Assembly: GCA_018110905.1 (NCBI GenBank)
Contig: JAGBAZ010000040.1
Coordinates: forward strand, 1-64,000
Direction of reading: 5' to 3'
Source of the DNA: Oscillospiraceae bacterium
Lineage (GTDB): Bacteria > Bacillota > Clostridia > Oscillospirales > Ruminococcaceae
DNA length: 64,000 bases
The translations under genes were made by a program, and so were the position numbers. The notes below the pieces were generated by a model. It did no database searches. It was not told the DNA's origin and was given only the letters and a program-made list of their open reading frames with translations. This document shows positions 33,520-42,579 of the stretch, in pieces. Position 1 is the first letter of the stretch. Every line of letters begins with the position of its first letter.

Positions 33520-33879
33520 ATGTCTCAGAACACTGAATACTCTTTGCCGCCTCGCTCAATACAGGAGTACGTTCCCGGAAAGCAGGTCACTCTTGCCCAC
33601 AGAATTTCCAAGCCGGACAGAATGATCTACAAAAAACTTGGCCTTACCGATGAATTCACCGAGGCCATCGGCATCATCACTATCACACCCTCCGAAAGCG
33701 CCATCATCGCTGCGGATATCTGCACAAAAGCGGCAAGGATCAAACTTGGATTTGTCGACCGCTTCTCCGGTGCGGTTGTCTTTGTCGGTGAAATCGGCGC
33801 AGTCGATTCCGCTCTCAATGCGGTCATCGAACGTTTCGAGGATATGAAATATTCCACGGTCAAAATCACCAGAAGCTGA
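33520..33879 (+). CDS. eutS: Microcompartment shell protein EutS
   Basis: EutS is a circularly permuted, bent hexameric BMC-H shell protein of the ethanolamine compartment. The 119-residue sequence has the PduU/EutS N-terminal extension ([19 protein letters not shown]) and the BMC core [23 protein letters not shown] ... [25 protein letters not shown]. Start by AGGAGGAAG. First gene of the eut operon. Its stop overlaps the start of eutP by one base. Confidence 0.95.
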   Translation: MSQNTEYSLPPRSIQEYVPGKQVTLAHRISKPDRMIYKKLGLTDEFTEAIGIITITPSESAIIAADICTKAARIKLGFVDRFSGAVVFVGEIGAVDSALNAVIERFEDMKYSTVKITRS

Positions 33880-34343
33880 TGTCCGAAGAAAAGAAACCTC
33901 GCAAAATAATTCTGATGGGGCGTTCAAGGGTCGGCAAAACCACGCTTCTTCAGGCAATGCATAATGAGGTTATCGAATACAAGAAAACCCAGGAAATTAT
34001 CGTTCACGATGATGCAATCGATACTCCCGGGGAATACATAGATCAAAGCAGCCTCTGGCGCGCTTGCATAATTGCAGCATGTGATGCGGATATTGTTGTT
34101 CTTGTGCATGATGCAGGCAACACCATGGGCAGACTTCCGCAGATGTTCAGTATGACCTTTGCGAAACCCACCATTGGCGTTGTTACAAAAATCGACGGCA
34201 AAACGGAAGAGGAAATTGAAATTGCGGAAAACTTCCTCAAAATGTCCGGTGCCAGCAAAATCGTAAGGACAAGCGCTTATGACAAAACCGGAATTAAGGA
34301 ACTCATTGAACTTGTCGAAAACCTTGACCTCAGCGATTATTAA
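33879..34343 (+). CDS. eutP: EutP/PduV-family GTPase
   Basis: A 154-residue small Ras-like GTPase with P-loop MGRSRVGKTTL, DTPGEYID (G3 region), VTKIDG (NKxD-like) and RTSAYDKTGI (G5). Its family is always linked to eut/pdu loci; proposed roles include acetate kinase-like activity or compartment positioning, none settled. It is coupled to eutS (TGATG) and separated from eutA by 58 bases. Confidence 0.93.
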   Translation: MSEEKKPRKIILMGRSRVGKTTLLQAMHNEVIEYKKTQEIIVHDDAIDTPGEYIDQSSLWRACIIAACDADIVVLVHDAGNTMGRLPQMFSMTFAKPTIGVVTKIDGKTEEEIEIAENFLKMSGASKIVRTSAYDKTGIKELIELVENLDLSDY

Positions 34344-34401
34344 AAACGGCAATTTGTGCTTAGCATTTAGATAGAATGAAAAGTCAAAGGAGATAAGAAG
34401 T

Positions 34402-35841
34402 ATGAAAGAGAAAATACTCAGCGCAGGTATTGATATCGGTACTTCCACAACACAGGTAATTTTCAGCCGATTCACTATCGAGAACACTTCCGGCGAATAC
34501 ATGGTCCCGAGAATCGAGATCACCAACAAGGAAGTTGTTTACGAAAGTAAAATTTACACAACTCCGCTTATCGATGAAAGAACTATCGATGAAGACGCGG
34601 TACATAACATTATCGTAAGCGAATATGCAGCTGCGGGGCTCAGAGCCGAGGATATCGATACCGGTGCAGTAATCATCACCGGTGAAACCGCAAGAAAAGA
34701 GAACGCAAGAACCGTTCTTAACTTCATGTCCGGCATGGCAGGCGACTTCGTTGTTGCAACCGCAGGTAACGACCTTGAAGGCGTTATCGCAGGACGCGGA
34801 GCAGGAACTTCCGCAATGTCCCTCAAACAGCATGTTGTAACCGCTAACTGCGACATCGGCGGCGGTACTTCCAACATTGCAGTATTCAAAGAAAACCGTC
34901 CGGTAGATACCGGATGCTTCGATATCGGCGGACGCCTTATCAAACTTGATTCCACCGGTAAAATCCTTTACATTTCCGACCATCTCGGAAAACTTTGCGC
35001 AAAACACAACATCAACCTTAAAGTCGGTAATAAAATCGAATATAAGGAAATCTATAAAGCATGCGTACTCATGGCACAGGTTCTTGCAACCACTCTCGGT
35101 TTCAAAACCTTCGACATGGACGACCTTGCAATCATGACCACCGACCATCCGCTTCACGATCTTGAAGAAATCAAGTTCGTAACTTTCTCCGGCGGTGTCG
35201 GCAACCTCATCTATCATCCTTATGAAGGAAAAGATGACTTCCCCTACAACGACATCGGCGTTGTTCTTGCAAGAGCCATCAACGAAGTATTTGCTCCGTT
35301 TATGGATAAAGTTGTTGAACCGGCAGAAACAATCCGTGCAACCGTTATCGGTGCAGGCACCCAGACCATGGAACTCTCCGGTTCCACCATCGCATTCTCT
35401 CAGAACACTAAGCTTCCGATCAAAACCATTCCGGTAATCAAGCTTGCTGAAGAAGCGGAACAGTTCAGCCCCAGCGATTTTGCAAAACATCTCGAGCCCA
35501 TGCTCGAATGGTACAATGACCCCGACGAAGGTCAGGAACTTGTTGCACTTTCTCTTAAAGGCGCCAACTGCCCGCTGTTCAAAGAGATCGAACGTTATGC
35601 AGACCTCATCATCGCAGGTATGCAGCCCATCATCAAATCCCAGCATCCGCTCATCGTTGTTATCGAAGAGGATATGGGTAAGAGCCTTGGACAGAACCTT
35701 ATGGTTAAACTTAACAGAAGCAAAGATATCATCTGCATTGACTCTGTAAGAACCAACCAGGGTGACTACATCGACATCGGCGAACCGCTTATGCACGGAA
35801 GAATCCTTCCCGTTGTAGTAAAGACTCTTGTATTTAATTAA
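34402..35841 (+). CDS. eutA: Ethanolamine ammonia-lyase reactivating factor EutA
   Basis: EutA is an ATPase of the actin/Hsp70 fold that exchanges damaged cobalamin from ethanolamine ammonia-lyase. The 479-residue sequence shows phosphate loops [15 protein letters not shown] and [15 protein letters not shown] and the block [14 protein letters not shown]. It is placed before its client eutBC. AAAGGAG precedes the ATG. Codon use (ACC, ATC, GGC) is more biased than in flanking genes, as across the eut operon, suggesting high expression. Confidence 0.95.
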   Translation: MKEKILSAGIDIGTSTTQVIFSRFTIENTSGEYMVPRIEITNKEVVYESKIYTTPLIDERTIDEDAVHNIIVSEYAAAGLRAEDIDTGAVIITGETARKENARTVLNFMSGMAGDFVVATAGNDLEGVIAGRGAGTSAMSLKQHVVTANCDIGGGTSNIAVFKENRPVDTGCFDIGGRLIKLDSTGKILYISDHLGKLCAKHNINLKVGNKIEYKEIYKACVLMAQVLATTLGFKTFDMDDLAIMTTDHPLHDLEEIKFVTFSGGVGNLIYHPYEGKDDFPYNDIGVVLARAINEVFAPFMDKVVEPAETIRATVIGAGTQTMELSGSTIAFSQNTKLPIKTIPVIKLAEEAEQFSPSDFAKHLEPMLEWYNDPDEGQELVALSLKGANCPLFKEIERYADLIIAGMQPIIKSQHPLIVVIEEDMGKSLGQNLMVKLNRSKDIICIDSVRTNQGDYIDIGEPLMHGRILPVVVKTLVFN

Positions 35842-35952
35842 GGAATAAAGAAGAATATTTATATATTAATAAGGTTTGGGAAAGGGGGAAATCCCGCAAA
35901 CAATAAATTTTCCACCACTAGGCATCCAAATTTTAAAAAGGAGTGAGAATTT
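35842..35952 (+). other. Structured eutA-eutB spacer
   Basis: 111 bases that can fold into GTTTG-GGA...TCC-CG-CAAAC (about 35875-35902), followed by AAATTTT direct repeats flanking CCACCACTAGGCATCC, then the eutB ribosome site. It may be an mRNA processing or control element. No known riboswitch could be confirmed. Confidence 0.35.
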
Positions 35953-37320
35953 TTGATTCTGAAAGCAAAATTATTTGGACAGGTCTATGAGTTCAAAGAC
36001 GTAAAAGACGTACTTGCTAAAGCAAACGAACTCAAATCCGGTGACCAGCTCGCTGGTATCGCTGCAGAAACCATGCAGGAGCGCATTGCTGCAAAACAGT
36101 GCCTCGCAAACCTCACTATTAAGGACATCTACGAGAACCCCGTAGCTCCTTACGAAGAGGACTCTGTAACCCGTATTATCCAGGACGGCATCAACTTCAC
36201 CATTTATGAAGAGATCAAAAACTGGACTATCGCAAAACTTCGTGAATTCATCCTTGATGACCACGTAACCGGCGATCAGATTAGACATATCTCTGCTGGC
36301 CTTTCTTCTGAGGTTGTTGCAGCTGTTACCAAACTTATGTCTTCTCTCGACCTTATGATCGGTGCAAGAAAACTCCCCATCTACAGAACTTGTGTTACTA
36401 CCTGCGGTGCACCTGACAGACTTTCTTTCCGTCTTCAGCCTAACCACACCACCGACGACGTAGAAGGTATGAAAGTTTCCTACTGCGAAGGTTTCTCCTA
36501 CTGCACCGGTGACGCACTCTTCGGTATGAACCCTGTTGACGACTCCCTCGGTGCTGTTGAAAGAACTATGAACAGCTATCAGGAATTCGTTGAAAGATGG
36601 GAAATTCCTACCCAGTCCTGCTGCCTCTGCCACGTAACCACTGCTATGGAATGCATCAAAAACGGTGCTCGTGAAGCTCTCTGCTTCCAGTCCATCGCTG
36701 GTTCCCAGATCGCTAACGAAGCATTCGGTATCACCCCCGAAATGCTCGATGAAGCAGAAGACCTTATGCACCACTACGGCGTAGCTGACGGTCCCGACGT
36801 ACTCTACTTTGAAACCGGTGAAGGCGCAGAGCTTTCTTCCGACGGTCACTGGGGTGCTGACGAACTTACCATGGAAGCTCGCTGCTATGGTTTCGCAAAG
36901 AGATATCATCCTTTCCTCAACGACTCCGTTGTAGGCTTCATCGGACCGGAATACCTCTATGATGCAAAACAGGTTGCTCGTGCAGGTATGGAAGATATGT
37001 TCATGGGCAAACTTTCCAACGTATCCATGGGATGCGACGCTTGCTACACCAACCACATGAAATGCGACCAGAACGACAACGAGAACCTCCAGATTCTCCT
37101 TGCTGCTGAAGGATGCAACTTCTTCATGGGCGTACCTTGCGCAGACGACTGCATGCTCATGTACCAGTCCACTGGTTACCATGACAACCACGCAACCCGC
37201 CAGGCTCTTGGCAAAAAACCTCTTGCTGAGTTCGAAAAATGGGCTCAGAAGATGGGCTTCCTTGAGGAAGACGGCCTCACCCTTGGCCCGAACGCCGGTG
37301 ACGCTTCCGTACTTTTCTAA
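35953..37320 (+). CDS. eutB: Ethanolamine ammonia-lyase large subunit
   Basis: EutB holds the active site of the adenosylcobalamin-dependent lyase that converts ethanolamine to acetaldehyde and ammonia. The 455-residue protein carries the barrel motifs LKSGDQLAGIAAETMQERIAAK, SYCEGFSYCTGDALFGMNPV, CLCHVTTAMECIKNGA, YFETGEGAELSSDGHWGADE and CDACYTNHMKCDQNDNEN. Start is TTG at 35953 with AGGAGTGAG upstream, notable for such a highly expressed gene. EutC follows 48 bases later. Confidence 0.98.
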   Translation: MILKAKLFGQVYEFKDVKDVLAKANELKSGDQLAGIAAETMQERIAAKQCLANLTIKDIYENPVAPYEEDSVTRIIQDGINFTIYEEIKNWTIAKLREFILDDHVTGDQIRHISAGLSSEVVAAVTKLMSSLDLMIGARKLPIYRTCVTTCGAPDRLSFRLQPNHTTDDVEGMKVSYCEGFSYCTGDALFGMNPVDDSLGAVERTMNSYQEFVERWEIPTQSCCLCHVTTAMECIKNGAREALCFQSIAGSQIANEAFGITPEMLDEAEDLMHHYGVADGPDVLYFETGEGAELSSDGHWGADELTMEARCYGFAKRYHPFLNDSVVGFIGPEYLYDAKQVARAGMEDMFMGKLSNVSMGCDACYTNHMKCDQNDNENLQILLAAEGCNFFMGVPCADDCMLMYQSTGYHDNHATRQALGKKPLAEFEKWAQKMGFLEEDGLTLGPNAGDASVLF

Positions 37321-37368
37321 TTTAGAGAATTGTGCGTAAAATATATTTGACGGGAGGATATACAAATA

Positions 37369-38247
37369 ATGGTATCTGATGACAAACTTAAAGAGATTAT
37401 CGCTCAGGTTGTCGGTGAAATGATGAAAGAAGCTCCCGCTGCAAAAGCTACCACCAAAGCTTGCTGCTGCGAAAATGTTTCTGATGACGATCTTGAAGAT
37501 CTTACCGCTTATGAGCTTAACGAGTGGTACCAGGTTCCTAACGCAAAAGACGAAGCAGAGTACAGAAGACTTAAAATGGTTACCCCTGCACGTCTTGGTG
37601 TATGGCACTGCGGTCCTCGTGAAATGACCAACACCATGCTCCGTTTCCGTGCTGACCACGCTGCAGCACAGGACGCAGTTTTCAATGAGTTCCCCAAAGC
37701 ATTCCTCGAAGAACGCGGAATCCTCGAACTCCAGTCTCGTTGCGACAGCAAAGATACTTATCTTACCAGACCTGACCTTGGCAGAAGACTTTGCGAAGAT
37801 TCTGCTAACACCCTTAAAGGCTTCTACAAAAAAGCTCCTCAGGTTGTTGTATTCGCAACCGACGGCCTTTCCGGCACTGCAATCGAAGCTAACTACGACA
37901 TCGTTATCCCCGCAATCATGAACGGTCTTAAAGCACACGGAATCGAAGCTGGCGAACCCTTCTTCGTAAGATATGGCCGTGTAGCTTGCCAGGACGAAGT
38001 TTCTGAAGTAACCGGATGCGACGTTTGCGTATGCCTCGTTGGTGAAAGACCTGGTCTTGCAACTGCAAAATCCATGTCCGCATACATCACCTACAAAGGC
38101 ACCATCGGCATGTCCGAAGCAAGACGTACTGTTGTTTCCAACATCCACAATGCTGGTACCCCTGCAGCTGAAGCTGGTGCACATATCGCTGATATCGTTG
38201 ACATCATGCTCAAAGAAAAAGCTTCCGGTACTGACCTCAAGCTCTAA
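37369..38247 (+). CDS. eutC: Ethanolamine ammonia-lyase small subunit
   Basis: EutC, 292 residues, binds the cobalamin lower face and completes the lyase. The N-terminal ~45 residues (DDKLKEIIAQVVGEMMKEA, then a CCC-containing linker) look like a compartment-targeting helix. The conserved core includes TPARLGVWHCGPREMT, LQSRCDSKDTYLTRPDLGRRL, FATDGLSGTAIEAN and CLVGERPGLATAKSMSAY. GGGAGG precedes the ATG. Confidence 0.97.
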   Translation: MVSDDKLKEIIAQVVGEMMKEAPAAKATTKACCCENVSDDDLEDLTAYELNEWYQVPNAKDEAEYRRLKMVTPARLGVWHCGPREMTNTMLRFRADHAAAQDAVFNEFPKAFLEERGILELQSRCDSKDTYLTRPDLGRRLCEDSANTLKGFYKKAPQVVVFATDGLSGTAIEANYDIVIPAIMNGLKAHGIEAGEPFFVRYGRVACQDEVSEVTGCDVCVCLVGERPGLATAKSMSAYITYKGTIGMSEARRTVVSNIHNAGTPAAEAGAHIADIVDIMLKEKASGTDLKL

Positions 38248-38336
38248 TATTAACTTATTTAATAATTTATTAATTGCTTGATAATTGCGTATAACGCAAA
38301 TTTTATCTACCTTAAAATTTAAAGGAGGTACATATC

Positions 38337-38990
38337 GTGAAATACGATGAACTTAGAACTACTGTACTGATGATCAAGGTTATCCCGAGCGTAAGCCCTG
38401 ACCTCCAGAAACAATGGAATATGCCCGAAGGCCACAGATCTGTTGGCTTCTTCTCCACTGACTGCGATGATGTAGGTTACACTGCAGTTGACGAAGCAAC
38501 CAAAAAGGCTGACGTTAAAGTCGTACTTGCAAAATCCATGTACGGCGGCGCTGGCTGCGCACAGCAGAAATATGCTGGTGAATTCATCGGCATGCTCTCT
38601 GGCCCCAACCCTGCAGAAGTAAAAGCTGGTCTTGCTGCTGCATTCGATCTCATCAATGCTGACTGCACCTTCTATTCTGCAAACGAAGATGACACTGTTG
38701 CATATTATGCATACACCATCTCCAGAACTGGTTCTTACCTTTCTGAATGCGGTGGCGTTCCCGAAGGCACTCCTATCGCATACCTCATCGCTCCGCCTGT
38801 AGAAGCACAGTATGGTCTCGATGCTGCTCTCAAAGCTGCTGACGTAAGAATGTGCTGCTATTTCGAGCCTCCGTCTGAAACCAACTTCTCCGGTGGTTAC
38901 CTCACTGGTACCCAGTCTGCTTGCAAAGCTGCTTGCGATGCATTTGCAGATGCAGTTGTTTTCTGCGTAGAAAACGCTCTCAAATACTAA
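38337..38990 (+). CDS. eutL: Microcompartment shell protein EutL
   Basis: EutL is a tandem-BMC (BMC-T) trimeric shell protein with a gated central pore. The 217-residue sequence shows both BMC repeats: RSVGFFSTDCDDVGYTAVDEATKKADV with AKSMYGGAGCAQQKYAGEFIGML, and the second half QYGLDAALKAADVRMCCYFEPPSETNFSGGYLTG. The start is GTG with AAGGAGGT upstream. Confidence 0.96.
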   Translation: MKYDELRTTVLMIKVIPSVSPDLQKQWNMPEGHRSVGFFSTDCDDVGYTAVDEATKKADVKVVLAKSMYGGAGCAQQKYAGEFIGMLSGPNPAEVKAGLAAAFDLINADCTFYSANEDDTVAYYAYTISRTGSYLSECGGVPEGTPIAYLIAPPVEAQYGLDAALKAADVRMCCYFEPPSETNFSGGYLTGTQSACKAACDAFADAVVFCVENALKY

Positions 38991-39062
38991 TTTAAACCTT
39001 TTGACGATTTAATTTAAGATACTCATTATATCTGAAATTTAAACGACAGGAGGTGACGGATT

Positions 39063-39623
39063 ATGAGTACTGGCGCACTGGGAATGCTGGAAACTTATGG
39101 TCTGATCGCCGCTATCGAAGGACTCGATGCTGCTGTTAAAGCAGCAAACGTCACCCTCTGCGGATTCAAATACGTCCAGGGCGGACTTGTTTGCTTTTTT
39201 GTAACCGGCGATGTCGGTGCAACCAAAGCAGCAATATCTGCCGGCGAAATTGCCGCAGACAGAGTTGGCAAGGTCATTTCTTCCCATGTAATCCCGAGGC
39301 CCGCAGGAAGTACTTCTATTATTGCTTCCTATAAGGAACACCCCGCCGGTAGACGCCGCGGAACCGGTATTCACAAACGTGAATTCCCTGCTAAGACTCC
39401 TGTGAAATCGGAACCGGCCGCAAAGCCCGAAGAACCGAAATCCGTCCCGGAAATTGTTACTGAAAATGTTGGATATACCGAAGAAGCCCTCAGAAGTATG
39501 AAAACTACTGATCTGAGAAAGCTTGCTCGTGAAATTCCCAACGTCGGTCTTACAAAGATCGAAATCAGAGACGCGAAAAAGGATCCGCTCATAGAGGCGA
39601 TTCTGAAAGCACAGAAAAAATAA
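39063..39623 (+). CDS. eutK: BMC-H shell protein with C-terminal Rho_N/SAP-like domain (EutK-like)
   Basis: A 186-residue protein in three parts. Residues 1-90 are one BMC-H domain ([42 protein letters not shown]). About 90-139 is a Pro/Lys/Glu-rich linker. Residues 140-186 (EEALRSMKTTDLRKLAREI ... LIEAILKAQKK) read like a Rho N-terminal/SAP helix-extended-loop-helix, a nucleic-acid-binding fold. Enterobacterial EutK likewise pairs one BMC domain with a C-terminal DNA-binding-like domain, but of a different type. It has AGGAGGTGA and lies between eutL and eutE. Confidence 0.85.
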   Translation: MSTGALGMLETYGLIAAIEGLDAAVKAANVTLCGFKYVQGGLVCFFVTGDVGATKAAISAGEIAADRVGKVISSHVIPRPAGSTSIIASYKEHPAGRRRGTGIHKREFPAKTPVKSEPAAKPEEPKSVPEIVTENVGYTEEALRSMKTTDLRKLAREIPNVGLTKIEIRDAKKDPLIEAILKAQKK

Positions 39624-39642
39624 CTAAAAGGAGCAATATATA

Positions 39643-41085
39643 ATGCTGCAAGATAGAGATTTGCTTTCTGTGCAGGAAGCCCGCGACATGATTAAAAAAG
39701 CACGCATTGCTTTTGAAGCCGCAAAGCTTCTTAGTCAGGAGCAGATAGACAAAATTGTCAAAGCTATGTCTGAAGCTGCCTATGCTCACCGTGAAGAACT
39801 TGCCAAAATGGCAGTTGAAGAAACCAGCATGGGTAAATATGAAGACAAAATCATTAAGAACACTCTTGCTTCCAAAGCTGTATATGAAGCAATCAAAGAC
39901 ATGAAAACTGTCGGTATTGTTGCTGAATATCCTGAGCAGAAGATGTTCGAAGTCGCTGTACCCGTAGGCGTAGTCTGCGGTATCGTACCCTGCACTAACC
40001 CTACTTCCACTGCAATCTACAAATCCATGATTTGTATGAAAGCAGCAAACCCCGTTGTTTTCAGCCCCCATCCTTCTGCAAAGAACTGCATCGCAAAAAC
40101 TTGCGAAATCCTTTGCGAAGCTGCTGAAAAAGCTGGCGCACCTAAGAATATGTTCCAGTGCCTTACCACTCTCAGCATGTCCGGAACCCACGAACTCATG
40201 ACTAACGCTGGCGTTAACATGATTCTTGCAACCGGCGGCCCCGAAATGGTAAAAGCTGCATATTCCTCCGGTGTTCCTGCACTTGGTGTAGGCGCTGGTA
40301 ACGTTCCTGCATTCATCGATCACACTGCTGATGTTAAACTTGCTGTTAAGAGAATCTTTGCTTCCAAAACTTTCGATAACGGCGTAATTTGCGCATCTGA
40401 ACAGTCCATCGTTGCAGAGAACTGCATCAAAGATCAGGTCCTTGAAGCTGTTAAAGCTGAAAAAGGCTACATCATGAACGACGAAGAATACGCAAAACTC
40501 TGCAAAATCTTCACCAGACGTCCCGGCAGCGTTAACCCCGCTATCGTTGGCCGTCCTGCAACCAAGATCGCTGCTATGGCTGGTCTTGATGTTCCTGCAG
40601 ATACCAGAGTTCTTTGCTATTGCGAAAAAGGCGTCGGCGACGAATATCCTTTCTCCATCGAGAAACTTTCTCCTTGCCTTGCTCTTTATTTCGAAGAAGA
40701 TTGGCAGGCATGCTGCGAACGCTGCATCCAGCTTCTTGAGTTTATCGGTATCGGACATTCTCTTTCCATGCATACCAACGATGAAAAAGTCATCCGCGAG
40801 TTTGCTCTTAAGAAACCCGTTTCCCGTATTCTCGTTAACACTTCTTCCGCACAGGGCGGCGTAGGCGCAACCACCAACCTTATGCCTGCACTTACTCTTG
40901 GCTGCGGCGCAGTTGGCGGTTCTGCAACCAGCGATAACGTTTCTCCTCTCAACCTCATCAACCTCCGCCGCGTCGCTTATGGCGTAAAAGAGGCATGGGA
41001 TCTTGTAGAAGCACCCGCTGAAAAAGAAGAACTCGATGCAGAAGCCATTGCAAAAATGGTAATTGCTGCACTGAAAGAGCTTTAA
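39643..41085 (+). CDS. eutE: Acetaldehyde dehydrogenase, CoA-acylating
   Basis: EutE oxidises acetaldehyde to acetyl-CoA with NAD inside the compartment. The 480-residue ALDH-fold protein has catalytic Cys250 in DNGVICASEQS, the loops IVPCTNPTSTAIYKSMI, ATGGPEMVKAAYSSG and GVGAGNVPAFID, and an N-terminal helix (LLSVQEARDMIKKARIAFEAA). GGAGC precedes the ATG. It is placed between two shell-gene groups. Confidence 0.97.
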   Translation: MLQDRDLLSVQEARDMIKKARIAFEAAKLLSQEQIDKIVKAMSEAAYAHREELAKMAVEETSMGKYEDKIIKNTLASKAVYEAIKDMKTVGIVAEYPEQKMFEVAVPVGVVCGIVPCTNPTSTAIYKSMICMKAANPVVFSPHPSAKNCIAKTCEILCEAAEKAGAPKNMFQCLTTLSMSGTHELMTNAGVNMILATGGPEMVKAAYSSGVPALGVGAGNVPAFIDHTADVKLAVKRIFASKTFDNGVICASEQSIVAENCIKDQVLEAVKAEKGYIMNDEEYAKLCKIFTRRPGSVNPAIVGRPATKIAAMAGLDVPADTRVLCYCEKGVGDEYPFSIEKLSPCLALYFEEDWQACCERCIQLLEFIGIGHSLSMHTNDEKVIREFALKKPVSRILVNTSSAQGGVGATTNLMPALTLGCGAVGGSATSDNVSPLNLINLRRVAYGVKEAWDLVEAPAEKEELDAEAIAKMVIAALKEL

Positions 41086-41152
41086 TTCTCTTTCTAACTA
41101 TAATAGGTAGAACCAGGGGAATTGCCCCAATTTTTAAGGAGGTACTATCACA

Positions 41153-41437
41153 ATGACTGATAAACAAGCACTCGGTATGATCGAGACCAGAGGCCTTGTC
41201 GGCGCTATCGAAGCAGCCGATGCCATGGTTAAAGCTGCTAACGTCACCCTCATCGGCAAAGTACATGTCGGCGGCGGACTTGTAACCGTTTTCGTTCGCG
41301 GAGACGTTGGTGCAACCAAAGCTGCAACCGATGCAGGTGCTGCTGCTGCAGACCGCGTTGGCGAGCTTAAATCCGTTCACGTAATCCCGAGACCCCACGA
41401 GGAAGTTGAATACATCCTTCCTTCTCTCGAGAAATAA
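41153..41437 (+). CDS. eutM: Major hexameric shell protein EutM, copy 1
   Basis: A 94-residue canonical BMC-H protein: [67 protein letters not shown]. It forms the facets of the shell. AAGGAGGT precedes the start. The spacer upstream (41086-41152) has a GGGG/CCCC hairpin followed by ATTTTT, a possible weak attenuator. The next gene is a close paralogue. Confidence 0.97.
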   Translation: MTDKQALGMIETRGLVGAIEAADAMVKAANVTLIGKVHVGGGLVTVFVRGDVGATKAATDAGAAAADRVGELKSVHVIPRPHEEVEYILPSLEK

Positions 41438-41464
41438 TTAATCACCTTTAAGGAGGAAGACACG

Positions 41465-41746
41465 ATGGCTGAGAAATTAGCACTTGGCATGATCGAGACC
41501 AAAGGTCTTGTTGGAGCCATTGAGGCCGCCGATGCTATGGTTAAAGCCGCAAATGTCACCCTCGTTGGCAGAGTAATCGTTGGTGGCGCCCTCGTAACCG
41601 TATTCGTACGTGGTGACGTCGGCGCTACCAAAGCTGCTGTCGACGCTGGTGCAGCTGCAGCAGACCGTGTAGGTGAGCTTATCTCCACTCATGTCATCCC
41701 GAGACCCCATGAAGAGGTCGAGTATGTCCTCCCGTCCATCGAATAA
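41465..41746 (+). CDS. eutM: Major hexameric shell protein EutM, copy 2
   Basis: A 93-residue BMC-H protein differing from copy 1 at scattered positions only (for example VIVGGALVT against VHVGGGLVT in the strand leading to the pore). The tandem paralogues probably give mixed or specialised facets. AAGGAGGAAG lies 7 bases before the ATG, 27 bases after copy 1. Confidence 0.97.
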   Translation: MAEKLALGMIETKGLVGAIEAADAMVKAANVTLVGRVIVGGALVTVFVRGDVGATKAAVDAGAAAADRVGELISTHVIPRPHEEVEYVLPSIE

Positions 41747-41796
41747 TTCTGAATTTTAATTTGGAATTATAAGTATTATTAGATGGGGGTGATATT

Positions 41797-42564
41797 ATGA
41801 AAGTCATTACCGAGATGGTGCTCCGCAATGAGCTTAAAGGCGAATGCCCTCCTGTGTATTATGTACCGAAGGACAAACTCCTTTCTCCTGCCGCAAAGGA
41901 ATATCTGAACCAGCTCAAAATCAAAGTTGAGTTCGGTGACCCGCCGGCAGCTCCTGCGCCTGCAGCATCCAATAACAAAGGTTCCGCAATCAGCGATACT
42001 CCTGTCGGAGCAAAATACGTTGATGAACTTACCGGAGCTTTTTATGTCAAAAAGCCGGAGTATATGTGCCAGCTTTTCGGTAATAGATTGGTTTATAAAA
42101 ATCATCCAAGGATTGCTTTCCGCGGTAAACTTGACAGCATGAGTTCCACTGTGGTCCAGATCCAGGCAGAAATTGCCGCGACCAACGGCCCCCAGAAACT
42201 TATCGATGATCTCGGTGACATCAACAAGGTGCTCAACCAGATCATGTACTGTGAAGTTATGGATGAAGAAATGGGCGTAATGAACATTCTCGGACTTACT
42301 CCGGAAGAACTTCGCGCACGTTCCCACAATCCGCAGAAGTATTTTAACATTAAGCAGATGCTTCTCCCTAACTATACTATGGGAGTTGATTATACAAAAC
42401 TTAATGTGCTCCGTGCGAAAGTACGTGAGCTTGAGCTTGCTGCTCTCGATTGCTTTGTTGACGGCAAAAACGTCAAACAACCCGAGATCATCAGGACTCT
42501 CAACCGCCTTTCCAGTGCATTCCACATCATGATGTGCATGTATCTGGCAGGTGAATATAAATAA
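41797..42564 (+). CDS. eutT: Corrinoid adenosyltransferase EutT (metal-motif-less form)
   Basis: EutT makes adenosylcobalamin from cob(I)alamin and ATP for the lyase. The 255-residue protein opens with the module ITEMVLRNELKGE...YYVPKDKLLSPAAKEYLNQLKI and has the catalytic core KNHPRIAFRGKLDSMSS, KVRELELAALDCFVDG and LNRLSSAFHIMMCMYLAG. The Hx11CCx2C metal motif of the enterobacterial enzyme is absent; a Pro/Ala linker takes its place. The Listeria enzyme is known to lack it as well. Confidence 0.92.
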   Translation: MKVITEMVLRNELKGECPPVYYVPKDKLLSPAAKEYLNQLKIKVEFGDPPAAPAPAASNNKGSAISDTPVGAKYVDELTGAFYVKKPEYMCQLFGNRLVYKNHPRIAFRGKLDSMSSTVVQIQAEIAATNGPQKLIDDLGDINKVLNQIMYCEVMDEEMGVMNILGLTPEELRARSHNPQKYFNIKQMLLPNYTMGVDYTKLNVLRAKVRELELAALDCFVDGKNVKQPEIIRTLNRLSSAFHIMMCMYLAGEYK

Positions 42565-42579
42565 TTTAGGAGGAGACTC

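Noticed and set aside
35842..35952. Cobalamin riboswitch before eutB
   Set aside because: CCCGCAAAC and CCACCACT loosely recall B12-box pieces, but the spacer is too short for the known aptamer and the conserved core cannot be aligned.
35971..38184. Very long open frame antisense to eutB-eutC
   Set aside because: It mirrors strong codon bias on the coding strand, has no ribosome site and gives an improbable Cys/Val/Phe-rich product. The sense genes are certain.
41086..41152. Terminator before the first eutM
   Set aside because: The GGGG/CCCC hairpin with ATTTTT is too weak to call as a terminator. It is mentioned only as a possible attenuator.
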